Of a stretch of DNA of 64,000 nt, positions 38,370-48,717 are shown one piece after another. Every line of letters begins with the position of its first letter. The stretch's first letter is position 1. Location: contig JAZHRO010000055.1 in NCBI GenBank assembly GCA_037157565.1, positions 37,231,001 through 37,295,000 of the forward strand, given 5' to 3'. The position numbers and the translations under genes were made by a program. Below the pieces are notes generated by a model. That model was not told where the DNA came from. It searched no databases and was given only the letters and a program-made list of their open reading frames with translations. Source of the DNA: Thalassia testudinum. Taxonomy: Eukaryota; Streptophyta; Magnoliopsida; Alismatales; Hydrocharitaceae.

Positions 38370-39888
38370 TACCCCATGCCTAGCTTTTGCTAGTCCCTTA
38401 GCAAAATCTCATGGAATTATCTTTAATTCTAGACCATATGCCTTTGTATGCTTAGAAATCTGATGTGTGCTTTCTTTTGTAGAATAGGTCCGAATGCCGA
38501 TAGTAGGCCTAGAGGTACTCAGGTAACAACCAAGATCCAGACCTGACCAGCTTTAGCTTCAGTCTATTGTGAAGGTTTCTAAGGCTCACAGGAACTAACC
38601 TAAGGTTCGTTGAACTCCGCGGTTAAAGCACCCGTGCTTGTAGCATGTTTTAGCTCAGGTTCAGTTCGTAGTGTGTTTTTGTAAGAGAGAGACAAAATAA
38701 TTTTTCTTTATTTTTGGAGAGTTTTCTCTATCTTTTCTTTTTATTTCTAGCCTCGGATTAGCTTTACAATACGGTCTGTATCGGATTCCTAGTTCCTACC
38801 ATCAATCCTCGCAGGGTCCTTGGCAATCGATGCTTTGAGATAGCACCGCCCATGGCAACCCCCAGAACCTTGTCTTTCGAGATTTCAATATAATCTTGCC
38901 TATGGCATTTTGTAGCTAAATCCAGACCCTGGCAATTGACATTTCGTGATAATGCCTCCTATGGCATCTGAACCAGCACAAGGTGCTTACATGCCCCCAG
39001 TAGGATATTTAGATATCCTAGGAGACAAGCACCGAAGAGACGATATGTTATTACACATCTTCAAAAGGAATTTCCCACCTCTCAACGTCGGGAACTCGTC
39101 TAAATCAACTTGGGTTGATTAGCCACTCCTAATTTAGGTAACTTTTTCAGAACAGATTTAACGCATTTGCGTGATTTTGAAATTTAAGTGCATTGAACCA
39201 GACTGTGTGTGGATTGGGGTGCTTAGGTTACTGAGTCTCACAAACCAGAGGTCAGTTAACGAGGCAAAATGGTCCCTAAGCCTTAGACCTAATACTTAAG
39301 CTTCGCATTTTTCCCAACCTCTTGAGGACTATCCAGATCTTAGCGGATACTTGAATTTTTAAGCCTAGGATCGTAGCCCAAGAGGCCTAAGATCAACATT
39401 CATACTAATCTCTTTTGTCTCTTAGCACTTTTTGTCTTTCATTTCCTTTGTTTTCAATTTGGTCTAAACCTAAGTTAATTCCTTAATCTTTTACTAATGA
39501 CTATCTCTTTTTCTTTTCTTTTCAAATTGTGATCCTTTTTGACATTTTTATCCACTCCCCTTTTCTCCTAAAAAATGATATGCAATCAATTCACTCAAAA
39601 TTTCCTCCCTTCTATTTTTGTTATTTTTTCAAAATTTTATATTTTTTTTGGTTTTTGGAATATGTGCTTTTTTTTATGAAACACTTTCTTGTGAAGTGAT
39701 TTTCACAATATTTTGCACTTTAATAGCCCCCCATGCCTACGATTTGCAATGTCCTCATTGTAAATTAGGTGGGTTCGAGTTCAGCCTAGATCATTCATTA
39801 GAACAGATTTTGGGCGGGTGGATAGGTTGGGGTGATTGTTGCGGACGATTTCAAGCTCAGGTACGAGTACCAGAGGTGGAGTCGGCTG
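38370..39888 (-). other. Element B 3' non-coding region and polypurine site
   Basis: Directly beside the 3' LTR the minus strand reads GCTAGGCATGGGGTA, the likely polypurine primer. A similar GTAGGCATGGGGGGC occurs on the minus strand near 39727-39741. No env-like reading frame is visible; the 101-residue frame at 39618-39923 is Phe-rich and has no domain. Element C interrupts the region at 39888. Confidence 0.6.
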
Positions 39889-40317
39889 TGTTGGTGCTAG
39901 AGCACCACGATCATTTGTTTTGATGATAACAAAACACGTGTTATTTAACATTTGCAATTTGAGTCCTAGATTTCAGGTCAATTGCAAATGTGGACGTGTT
40001 TAGACGGAGTTCAAGCGCGCATCCAGGACGGATTGGAGGAGCTTGACGGAAAATAGAGGAGGTTCGCGTGGAGCGAAAGATTGGAGATGGAAGACAAGAA
40101 GAATAGGATAGATTCTTTTTTTATCCTTTCATGTATCTCTTGTATTTATTTTCTTGCTCTTTATTTTCCTTAGACATTATGTTAAAGAGCCTCAAAGAAC
40201 CCTAACAGTAGTCCTAGGAACACCTGCACAACCCTAGGATACTTAGGTTTTCTGTAGAACACTTAGAAAACCAATATAGGGTTAAAACAGACTTTCCAGA
40301 CGTCTAATTCACGAATC

Positions 40318-40830
40318 AGACGTCTGATAAAGGATTTTAAGACATCTGACTGTTGTTTCAGACGTCTGATAACTGTTAGGCTGGACATAGTTCTGTCTGA
40401 TGAAATCAGACGTCCAGACCTTAGACCAGACGTCTTAGGAGACGTCTGATGACTTTGCCAGACGTCCAGATAGTGGACCGTTGGCTGGCTTAGAAAACAC
40501 TCAAGATTATGACCGTTAGAGCCTTATCAGACGTCCATAGGACTTACCAGACGTCTGATAAATGACCGTTTTGCCTCGGCTGACCCAAAATCTCTTCTCA
40601 GAGATTTTCTAGCCGTTGCAACGTTTGGAAATCAATTCCCACAGTAAAAGTAGGTTTCCAGACGTCCAGACTTAGTGCCAAACGTCCTGTATGTCGTCTG
40701 ATGGACTTGCACAAAAACCCTGTTTAGATCTGATTCAAGTCAGGGAGAAACCCGCATAGAATCAGACGTCTGACCTTGGAATCAGACGTCTTAAAGTGGC
40801 CTTCCAGACGTCTGATGCCAGAGTTAGACG
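40318..40830 (+). repeat. CAGACGTCTG palindrome array in element C 5' LTR
   Basis: Fourteen exact GACGTC hexamers, mostly as TCAGACGTCTGAT or CCAGACGTC, lie about 110-630 bp upstream of the TATA box. Spacing is irregular, so this is not a simple tandem repeat. GACGTC holds the ACGT core bound by plant bZIP factors, and each site can self-pair. The same array is at 43601-44117 in the 3' LTR. Confidence 0.9.
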
Positions 40831-40945
40831 TCTGATAACCCTGTCAAATGCAATCATTGTCCTGATTTCGGCCTGATTCTCTTGGGCTTTGCACCCAACG
40901 GCTATGGAAGCTTTTCCAAGCCTTCCAAAGCCTTCCTAAGGCCTC

Positions 40946-40953
40946 TATAAATA
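40946..40953 (+). promoter_or_regulatory. TATA box of element C 5' LTR
   Basis: TATAAATA in GCCTCTATAAATAGAGGGG, a strong plant TATA context and itself inside a small palindrome. Transcription would start about 30 bp downstream. The 3' LTR copy is at 44229-44236. Confidence 0.8.
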
Positions 40954-41641
40954 GAGGGGAACCTTTGTAACACACATACACAAGAAGAGAAACATAAGAG
41001 ACACTTAGAAATACACTTGGATACACTTAGCTACACATTTTCACACTCTTGTGTCCAAGAAGTTCTTGCTCTCCAAGCTCAAGCTCCATTTTCTTGAGAG
41101 CATTCAACCGTTACGCACCCGCTCTCCCGGCGTTGTTAACGAGAGCGACGTAGCGCCATCGCGTGGCACACGCACCGCGTCATCGTCGACGCACTCCTTG
41201 CAAAGGGGAGTTTCCTATTTCCTATAGAAGCTAGGTTTAATTATTTTGTTGGCTCTATAGGACTATTGTTTCTTTTATCTTTGTCTTTTGGTTGGGTATT
41301 CGCTTTGCGAATTCCCGTCTCCTTCGTGGGACAAAATCCTTCTCGTGGAGAGAAGGGGTTGAGGAACGCTACCCTCGTACTTGTAGCGTGGTTGTACTAA
41401 GGTTGAATCACCCTCGTTCAAAGTGATTCGGTTAGTGGATTTGATCAACTAGGTTGATCGGAAAATCCTAACTCGAGAGGGTTAGGTGGTGGTTTTTACC
41501 CGGTTTGGGTTTCCACCTAAAAATCTTTGTGTACATTTTGTGATTGCTTATTTTTGTGAGATTGCTTTATATATTTTCAATTCCGCATTTTTTTTGTCAC
41601 GCTGATCTCACCCCTCCTAGTACAAGGGTAGAACCTTCAAT

Positions 41642-41653
41642 TGGTATCAGAGC
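41642..41653 (+). promoter_or_regulatory. Element C primer-binding site (initiator tRNA-Met)
   Basis: TGGTATCAGAGC lies two bases after the 5' LTR end. It matches the initiator methionine tRNA complement perfectly. Confidence 0.95.
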
Positions 41654-41696
41654 AGGTCTCGCATTTTCGGCGTTACAAACCGGCGAGGATCTAAAC

Positions 41697-42842
41697 ATGG
41701 AGGGAAGCTGTTCCACAAGTAGGATTTCCGAGGGGCAGTCCACAACCCGTCCGCCCTACTTTGACGGGAACAACTACAGCTACTGGAAGCTGAGGATGAA
41801 GACGTGGCTCCAAGCCACTGAATTCGAGGTATGGGGATGTTGCGAAACCCCATACGAGATCCCGAAGCGACCTCAAGGAGGCTACTCGCAGGTGCAGATT
41901 CTAGAGCTCTCACTCAACGCAAAGGCAATGAATGCCCTGTATTGAGCGTTGAGTCCGGAAGAGTTCGAGAAAATCCAAGAGTGCACCACCGCCCACGAGA
42001 TATGGAGGAGGTTGGAAGGCACTCATGAGGATTCCAGCTCGGAGGAAGAAGAAGAAGAAAAAGAAAAAGAAACCACTTGCTTTGGTTTCATGGCTAGAGG
42101 AACCAATAGCGACAGTGAAAGCGGAAGCGACTCCGACGACGAGGTAAATTTTGATTTACAAGAAGCTTTTAATGAATTATTCGAGATTAGTAAATCACTA
42201 AAAATAGAAAACAAAAGCATGAAGAAGAACCTTAGTTTTCTTAAAAATGAAAATGATAGGTTAGAAAAACAACTTAAGGACATAGAAGCTAGTCCTAAGG
42301 ATGATAACCTATTATTAGATAATCATAACCTAATCAATGAAAATACTAAATTGATCGAGGAAAATAATAGTCTAAAATTAGAAATTTCAGATTTAAAGAC
42401 TAAAATGAACATTATAGAAAAAGAAATTGCATGTCTTAGGGAAAATTCTAACAGATTAATCAACAAAGTAGATAAGTTTTATAGCCCTAAGGTTGAGAAA
42501 GGATCTCCATCAAGGAGACCTTCTAACAAATCCGGATCCAAGCTCACTTGGATACCGAAGAAAGAATTAGAATCTTGTTTTGTAGGATTCAGGGATAACT
42601 ACAATACACAGGACTGGACCTACAAACTCAAGGCTGGTCAACTCGAATTGGGAGAACCAAGGAGTAGACCAAGGAGGAGAACAAGAAGATCGACGAGACG
42701 GCGAACAAACGACGGACCCGCCGCACCTCGACCACCAGATTGGAGACCGGCGCCGATGCCCGGGCCTCTAAGCTACGGATGGGAGCCCCATCCGATGTGG
42801 CATCCACCACCACCATTCGGGCCATTTTATTGGCCATGGTAG
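41697..42842 (+). pseudogene. Element C gag-like protein with one in-frame stop
   Basis: The ATG at 41697 follows the primer site. The N-terminus carries RPPYFDGNNYSYWKLRMKTW, the conserved start of copia gag, and NALY then a TGA stop (41943-41945) where relatives have Cys. The same frame continues with ALSPEEFEKIQECTTAHEIW. The usual central gag segment is missing: THE runs straight into an acidic stretch SSSEEEEEE and a coiled coil (about 42170-42470, NENTKLIEENNSLKLEIS). There is no zinc knuckle. LTWIPKKEL resembles the normal gag-integrase linker, after which an Arg-rich then Pro/Trp-rich tail (ending PPPPFGPFYWPW) replaces pol. Apart from the single stop the frame is 381 codons long. The tail's origin is unknown. 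Confidence 0.85.
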
Positions 42843-42890
42843 GTGAGGTAAAACCCTTTACCCTATCGTTTTATCAGTAGCATTTAGATA

Positions 42891-43169
42891 GGGGGAGTCA
42901 AAAATTAATGAGCTAATTGTCAATTTTTAAGGGGGAGATATAAGGTAGCTAAATTTCCTTTAGAAAGGGGGAGAAAAATAATAGCTATCTCATTGTTACA
43001 AAAAGGGGGAGAATATCACCTTTGTTAAAATAAATTCATAGAAGAGCATGTTTTAAGGGGGAGTTATAGGAAATGTAAAATCAATTAAACCTTTTTGATA
43101 ATGTCAAAAAGGGGGAGGATTTTTTTATGCATTATTATTTACGATTTTGTCATCATCAAAAAGGGGGAG
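42891..43169 (+). repeat. Seven GGGGGAG polypurine copies in element C
   Basis: GGGGGAG occurs at 42891, 42931, 42967, 43005, 43057, 43111 and 43163, each preceded by A-rich DNA (usually AAAAAGGGGGAG). The last adjoins the 3' LTR and is the normal polypurine primer; the others are extra copies, a known trait of SIRE-type elements. Confidence 0.9.
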
Positions 43170-43171
43170 AT

Positions 43172-44922
43172 TGTTGGTGCTAGAGCACCACGATCATTTG
43201 TTTTGATGATAACAAAACACGTGTTATTTAACATTTGCAATTTGAGTCCTAGATTTCAGGTCAATTACAAATGTGGACGTGTTTAGACGGAGTTCAAGCG
43301 CGCATCCAGGACGGATTGGAGGAGCTTGACGGAAAATAGAGGAGGTTCGCGTGGAGCGAAAGATTGGAGATGGAAGACAAGAAGAATAGGATAGATTCTT
43401 TTTTTATCCTTTCATGTATCTCTTGTATTTATTTTCTTGCTCTTTATTTTCCTTAGACATTATGTTAAAGAGCCTCAAAGAACCCTAATAGTAGTCCTAG
43501 GAACACCTGCACAACCCTAGGATACTTAGGTTTTCTGTAGAACACTTAGAAAACCAATATAGGGTTAAAACAGACTTTCCAGACGTCTAATTCACGAATC
43601 AGACGTCTGATAAAGGATTTTAAGACGTCTGACTGTTGTTTCAGACGTCTGATAACTGTTAGGCTGGACATAGTTCTGTCTGATGAAATAAGACGTCCAG
43701 ACCTTAGACCAGACGTCTTAGGAGACGTCTGATGACTTTGCCAGACGTCCAGATAGTGGACCGTTGGCTGGCTTAGAAAACACTCAAGATTATGACCGTT
43801 AGAGCCTTATCAGACGTCCATAGGACTTACCAGACGTCTGATAAATGACCGTTTTGCCTCGGCTGACCCAAAATCTCTTCTCAGAGATTTTCTAGCCGTT
43901 GCAACGTTTGGAAATCAATTCCCACAGTAAAAGTAGGTTTCCAGACGTCCAGACTTAGTGCCAGACGTCCTGTATGTCGTCTAATGGACTTGCACAAAAA
44001 CCCTGTTTAGATCTGATTCAAGTCAGGGAGAAACCCGCACTGAATCAGACGTCTGACCTTGGAATCAGACGTCTTAAAGTGGCCTTCCAGACGTCTGATG
44101 CCAGAGTTAGACGTCTGATAACCCTGTCAAATGCAATCATTGTCCTGATTTCGGCCTGATTCTCTTGGGCTTTGCACCCAACGGCTATGGAAGCTTTTCC
44201 AAGCCTTCCAAAGCCTTCCTAAGGCCTTTATAAATAGAGGGGAACCTTTGTAACACACATACACAATAAGAGAAACATAAGAGACACTTAGAAATACACT
44301 TGGATACACTTAGCTACACATTTTCACACTCTTGTGTCCAAGAAGTTCTTGCTCTCCAAGCTCAAGCTCCATTTTCTTGAGAGCATTCAACCGTTGCGCA
44401 CCCGCTCTCCCGGCGTTGTTAACGAGAGCGACGTAGCGCCATCGCGTGGCACACGCACCGCGTCATCGTCGACGCACTCCTTGCAAAGGGGAGTTTCCTA
44501 TTTCCTATAGAAGCTAGGTTTAATTATTTTGTTGGCTCTATAGGACTATTGTTTCTTTTATCTTTGTCTTTTGGTTGGGTATTCGCTTTGCGAATTCCCG
44601 TCTCCTTCGTGGGACAAAATCCTTCTCGTGGAGAGAAGGGGTTGAGGAACGCTACCCTCGTACTTGTAGCGTGGTTGTACTAAGGTTGAATCACCCTCGT
44701 TCAAAGTGATTCGGTTAGTGGATTTGATCAACTAGGTTGATCGGAAAATCCTAACTCGAGAGGGTTAGGTGGTGGTTTTTACCCGGTTTGGGTTTCCACC
44801 TAAAAATCTTTGTGTACATTTTGTGATTGCTTATTTTTGTGAGATTGCTTTATATATTTTCAATTCCGCATTTTTTTTGTCACGCTGATCTCACCCCTCC
44901 TAGTACAAGGGTAGAACCTTCA
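43172..44922 (+). repeat. Element C 3' LTR
   Basis: Same length as the 5' LTR; differences include CAT/CGT in one palindrome site and CTATAAATAG/TTATAAATAG at the TATA box. A minus-strand 60-residue frame occurs in both LTRs and has no domain. Confidence 0.97.
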
Positions 44923-45007
44923 GGCTGTTCTAATGGACAAACCCTAAAGTGAATATGACTTCAGCATAAGATGTGCTAGGAAGGGTTTCAATTTTTTCAA
45001 AAAGATG

Positions 45008-45044
45008 ACGGGTTGCCTCCCGTTAAGCACTGAGTTTAACGCCA
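45008..45044 (-). other. Athila post-pol conserved motif
   Basis: On the minus strand: GGCGTTAAACTCAGTGCTTA followed by ACGGGAGGCAACCCG. A sequence of this kind follows pol in many Athila/Tat elements. It contains a short GGGAGGCAACCC dyad and supports the clade assignment. Confidence 0.6.
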
Positions 45045-45207
45045 TCAGCTAGGTGGAATGAGCTCAGGGAGAATGAAGATCAAAAGATACCTCAGCCATA
45101 TTCGTATCGGTGAGTTCGATGAACGGCTTGAGTCTCTAACCATTCACAACAAAGGGTTCTGAATCAAGGTTGGGTTGGCTGGTTTCAATAGCTCCATTTC
45201 CAAAGAT

Positions 45208-46461
45208 TCATCTCACTAAGAATGGTTCAATCCATTTTGATCTGAGTTTTCCTGGGAATAGTTTGAGTTTGGCATCAAAGAGTAGGACTTTTTGACCATG
45301 GTGGAAAGATTTTCGTACAATGTGCCTATCATGGAAGGCTTTAACCCACTCTTTGTAGATACGCAAGTTCTCATATGCATCATTGCGCAGTTCCTCGATC
45401 TCACTCAATTGCAACCGACGGTGTATTCCAACCTTCACTAAATCCAGATTGCACTTCCGTACTGCCCAATAAGCCTTGTGCTCCATCTCGACAGGAAGGT
45501 GACATGCCTTACCGTACACTAATCTGAAGGGAGACATGCCTAATTGGGTTTTCTGGGTGGTCCTATAGGCTTACAAGGCTTCTGGAAGGCGAGTAGACCA
45601 ATCTTTTCTACCAGGCCGAATAGTGACCTGAGGGATCTTCTTGATCTCTTAATTCGACAGTTCTACCAGTCCATTAGTCTGGGGGTGGTAAGGAGTTGAG
45701 ATACGATGTGACACCCCATACTTTTTCATCAGGGACTGGGAGTGTACATTGCTAAAATGAGACCTGCCATCGCTGATGATGGTCTTAGGAACCCCAAATC
45801 TGGTAAAGATGTTCTCCTGGATAAATCGGAGGACAACTTTATGATCACCAGTTCTTGTGGGGACGACTTTAATACATTTAGAGACATAATCAAAAGCAAG
45901 TAGAATGTATTCGAAGCTATTAAATCTGGGAAAGGGTCCTATGAAATCAATTCCCCATATGTCAAAGATTTCGCACACAATAATCGGGTTCAAGGGCATC
46001 ATATCCTGCAGGTCCATGTTTCTGAGGGTCTGACAATGAGTACATGCCCTACAATACGTCTGTGCGTCTTTGAATAACGTGGGCCAAAAGAACCTACACT
46101 GGAGAATTTTCGCTGCAGTTTTACACCTAGAGAAATGGCCACCACAGGCCTGGTCGTGACAGAATGACATTACGCCATTGACCTCGTCGTTAGCAATGCA
46201 TCTCTGGATCACCTGATCATTGCGAATGTGGAGAAGGTATGGTTCCTCCCAAATATAGTACTTGGCCTTGGCAATCAATTTGTCCCACTTGGAAGTCAGC
46301 CAATCTAGTGGAACTTTCCCCGTAACCAAGTAGTTTACAATATTAGCAAACCATGGGAGATTGTGAATGGCGAGCAGGTGCTCATTCAAAAAATGCTCGG
46401 TGATTGGACCTGACGAGTCAATGACGGAAGAAGGAAGATGGGACAAGTGGTCAGCTACCAT
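45208..46461 (-). pseudogene. Element B integrase
   Basis: From 46461 down the protein begins MVADHLSHLPSSVIDSSGPI (end of RNase H). The zinc-binding residues follow (H102, H109, C140, C143 counted from 46461), then the catalytic core: WGIDFIGPFP (D172), ISDGRSHFSN (D231) and GLVELSN (E267), a D,D35E triad. A stop follows LVELSN (about 45649-45651) and a frame change near 45540-45600; the C-terminal half continues at 45537 with [20 protein letters not shown] and [20 protein letters not shown]. All three catalytic residues are kept, so this part is much better preserved than the integrase of element A. Confidence 0.93.
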
Positions 46462-47740
46462 GTTCTATTTTCCTGCTTTATCGTGAATCTTGAGATTGAA
46501 TTCTTACAGCAGCAAGATCCAGTGGATTAGTCGAGGTTTCTCATCCTTCTTTGCAAGGAGGTGCCTCACTGCAGTGTGATCTAAGTATATGATAACACGG
46601 AAACCCAAAAGATATGATCTAAATTTTTTAGGGCAAATACTACGACTAGCAGCTCTTTCTCAGTAACTGTACAGTTACGTTGAGCCTCGTCAAGTGTCTT
46701 GCTAGCATAGTAGATGACCACGAGTTTCCCTCTATTTTCTACCCAAGTACTTCCCCTACAACATAATCAGATGCATCGCACATGATCTCAAAGGGTTGAG
46801 ACCAATCAAAGGGCTGCAGGATAGGTGCTTGGGTGACTCGATCACGCGAAATTTCAAATACCTAAGTGCACTCCTTGGAGATTTCAAAAGGGACATCCTT
46901 AGATAGAAGATTAGTTAGGGGGTGTGTGATTTTCGAAAAATCAGGAATGAATCGATGGTAAAAATAGACGTGCCCCAGAAAGGATCGGATGTCTTTGACC
47001 GAGTTAGGCATAGGGAGCTTGGAAATCAGATTCACCTTGACTCGATCAACCTGGATGCCTTTTTCAGAGATAAGATGTCCTAGGACAATTCCCTCAGGTA
47101 CCATGAAGTGGCTCTTCTCCCAGGAAAGAACCAAGTTCACATCGATGCATCGCCTGAGGATTTAGACCAAGTGTAGGAGGCAATTATCAAATGATTCTCC
47201 ATATACCGAAAAGTCATCCATGAATACTTCAAGGTATTCACCTACCATATCTGAGAATATGGCAAGCATGCACCACTGAAAAGTAGCAGGTGCATTGCAG
47301 AGACCGAATGGCATCCTTCGAAATGCGTATGTTCCGAAGGGGTAGGTGAAGGTGGTCTTCTCTTGGTCCTCGGGATGGATTGTGACCTGATTGTAACCAG
47401 AGTACCCATCCAAAAAGCAAAAGAATTGATTTCTCGCTAGTTTCTTGAGAATCTAATCAATGAACGATAGTGAGAAATGATCCTTCTTCGTGGAGGAATT
47501 CAGTCTTCTGTAATCAATGCAAACTCTCCACAAGTTTGCTATACAGGTCGATATAGTTTCTCCGATTTCAGTCGTGATGACGGTAAGCCATGCCTTCTTA
47601 GGCACAACTTGGATTGGGCTCACCCACCGACTGTTGGAGATCAGGTAGATGATCCCAGCATCTAACCACTTGATGATCTCCTTTTTCATGACATCCTGTA
47701 GATTTGGATTTAGGCATCTCTGCATTTCACGGGATGGTCG
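46462..47740 (-). pseudogene. Element B reverse transcriptase and RNase H
   Basis: On the minus strand: CLNPNLQDVMKKEIIKWLDA, SRWVSPIQVVPKK, RVCIDYRRLNSSTKKDHF, FLDGYSGYNQVTIHPEDQEK, FRRMPFGLCNAPATFQ and catalytic FMDD (47213-47224) in VFMDDFSVYG. The connection and RNase H follow (PFEIMCDASDYVVGEVLG, TEKELLVVVFAL, LAKKDEKPRLIHWI). Stops interrupt near 47451 and 47160 within one frame, and there are frameshifts and stops in RNase H (46470-46860). The FMDDFSVYG form is characteristic of Athila RT. Confidence 0.93.
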
Positions 47741-48717
47741 TGAGCCCTCTTATATGTGATGCGTGCAGTATGAAGGGCTGAAATCAATCAGATCATCGAG
47801 AGTCCATCCAATGACTCTCCAATGTTGCTAGAGAACAGAAATCATGCATGTTTACTGGTCGGTGTGAATCGGGAGTTGATAATCATAGGAAACATCTGAT
47901 TGGAACCCAAAAATATGTATTTAAGATGATCGGGAAGAGGCTTTAATTCCATAACTAGGTTGTCAACAGCTACGGGTGGTTCAGGGTGGGTGTTGGGAGC
48001 AAAGGAAGGAGCTATGGGTGTGTCTAGGTTGAGTTCAGACTCCTCTAATTGCAAGTTTTGATCCTCATGTGGTTGATCAGAAATAGTCAGGTTTTCCTCG
48101 ATACATAAGTCGTCAACCACAGCCTCGATATTGCAAATCTGTTCTATAACTCCGTAATTAATTCCTTGTTAGGCCTTAAAGATGTCGATCTTTAGTGTCT
48201 TGCTCCCAAAGTTTAATTCAATGTGGCCCTCCTCGCAATTGATATTGGCCCTAGCAATGGGTCTTCCTAGTATGATTGGTGTATTCTTCACATTCTCAGG
48301 CGCATCCATGTCTAAGACAATAAAATCCATTGGAAAATAGAAATCATGTACCCTAACTATGACATCCTCGAGAATTCCTTTAGGTGACTTAATTGATTGG
48401 TCGACTAGCTGTAAAGTCATTTCTGTCGGTTTAAGCTTAGATTCCTCAAAGTAGTCTAGTAGGGATGTAGGTATCAAATTTATGGAGGCTCCTAAGTCCA
48501 ATAAAGCTCTTTTGAATTGTATATCACTGATTGCACAGGAGATTAGAGGGGTGCCTGAGTCTTTTGCTTTAGGCGAGAGTTTGCTCAAAATGACGGAGCT
48601 GGCTTGCTCTGACAGTACGATTGGATTCCCGCCTTTGGTTCTCGACTTATGCTTAGGTATGCATACGTCTTTCAGAAATCGTGCGTAAGCTAGTATGTGG
48701 CATATCGCATCCATCAA
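47741..48717 (-). pseudogene. Element B protease and linker
   Basis: The frame 48169-48717 contains ILSKLSPKAKDSGTPLISCA followed by FKRALLDLGASINLIPTSLL: the D-L-G-A-S active site is the normal Athila form, so the catalytic Asp is intact. It continues with TPIILGRPIARANINCEEG and ends at TAG near 48169. The acidic linker toward RT is in 47842-48120. This roughly 183-residue unit is one of the few uninterrupted domains in the element. Confidence 0.88.

Larger units (their letters stand above)
39889..41639 (+). repeat. Element C 5' LTR
   Basis: Starts TGTTGGTGCTAGAGCACC and ends AGAACCTTCA. It holds a GACGTC palindrome array (40318-40830, 14 exact copies by my count), a TATA box at 40946-40953 and a GC-rich transcript leader (GCGTGGCACACGCACCGCG, 41161-41179). 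Confidence 0.97.
39889..44922 (+). mobile_element. Element C: young gag-only copia derivative (TR-GAG-like, SIRE/Maximus-related)
   Basis: Two LTRs of exactly 1751 bp (39889-41639, 43172-44922) differ at 11 sites by my count. The target duplication is GGCTG (39884-39888, 44923-44927). Between them lie an initiator-Met primer site, one gag-like frame and seven GGGGGAG polypurine copies, the last adjoining the 3' LTR. No protease, integrase or RT is present. The interior is only about 1.5 kb. The gag N-terminus and the polypurine array are like SIRE/Maximus copia elements. Elements with LTRs plus gag only are known as TR-GAGs and need other elements' enzymes. It lies in plus orientation within the minus-strand element B and is the youngest insertion in the window. 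Confidence 0.93.
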
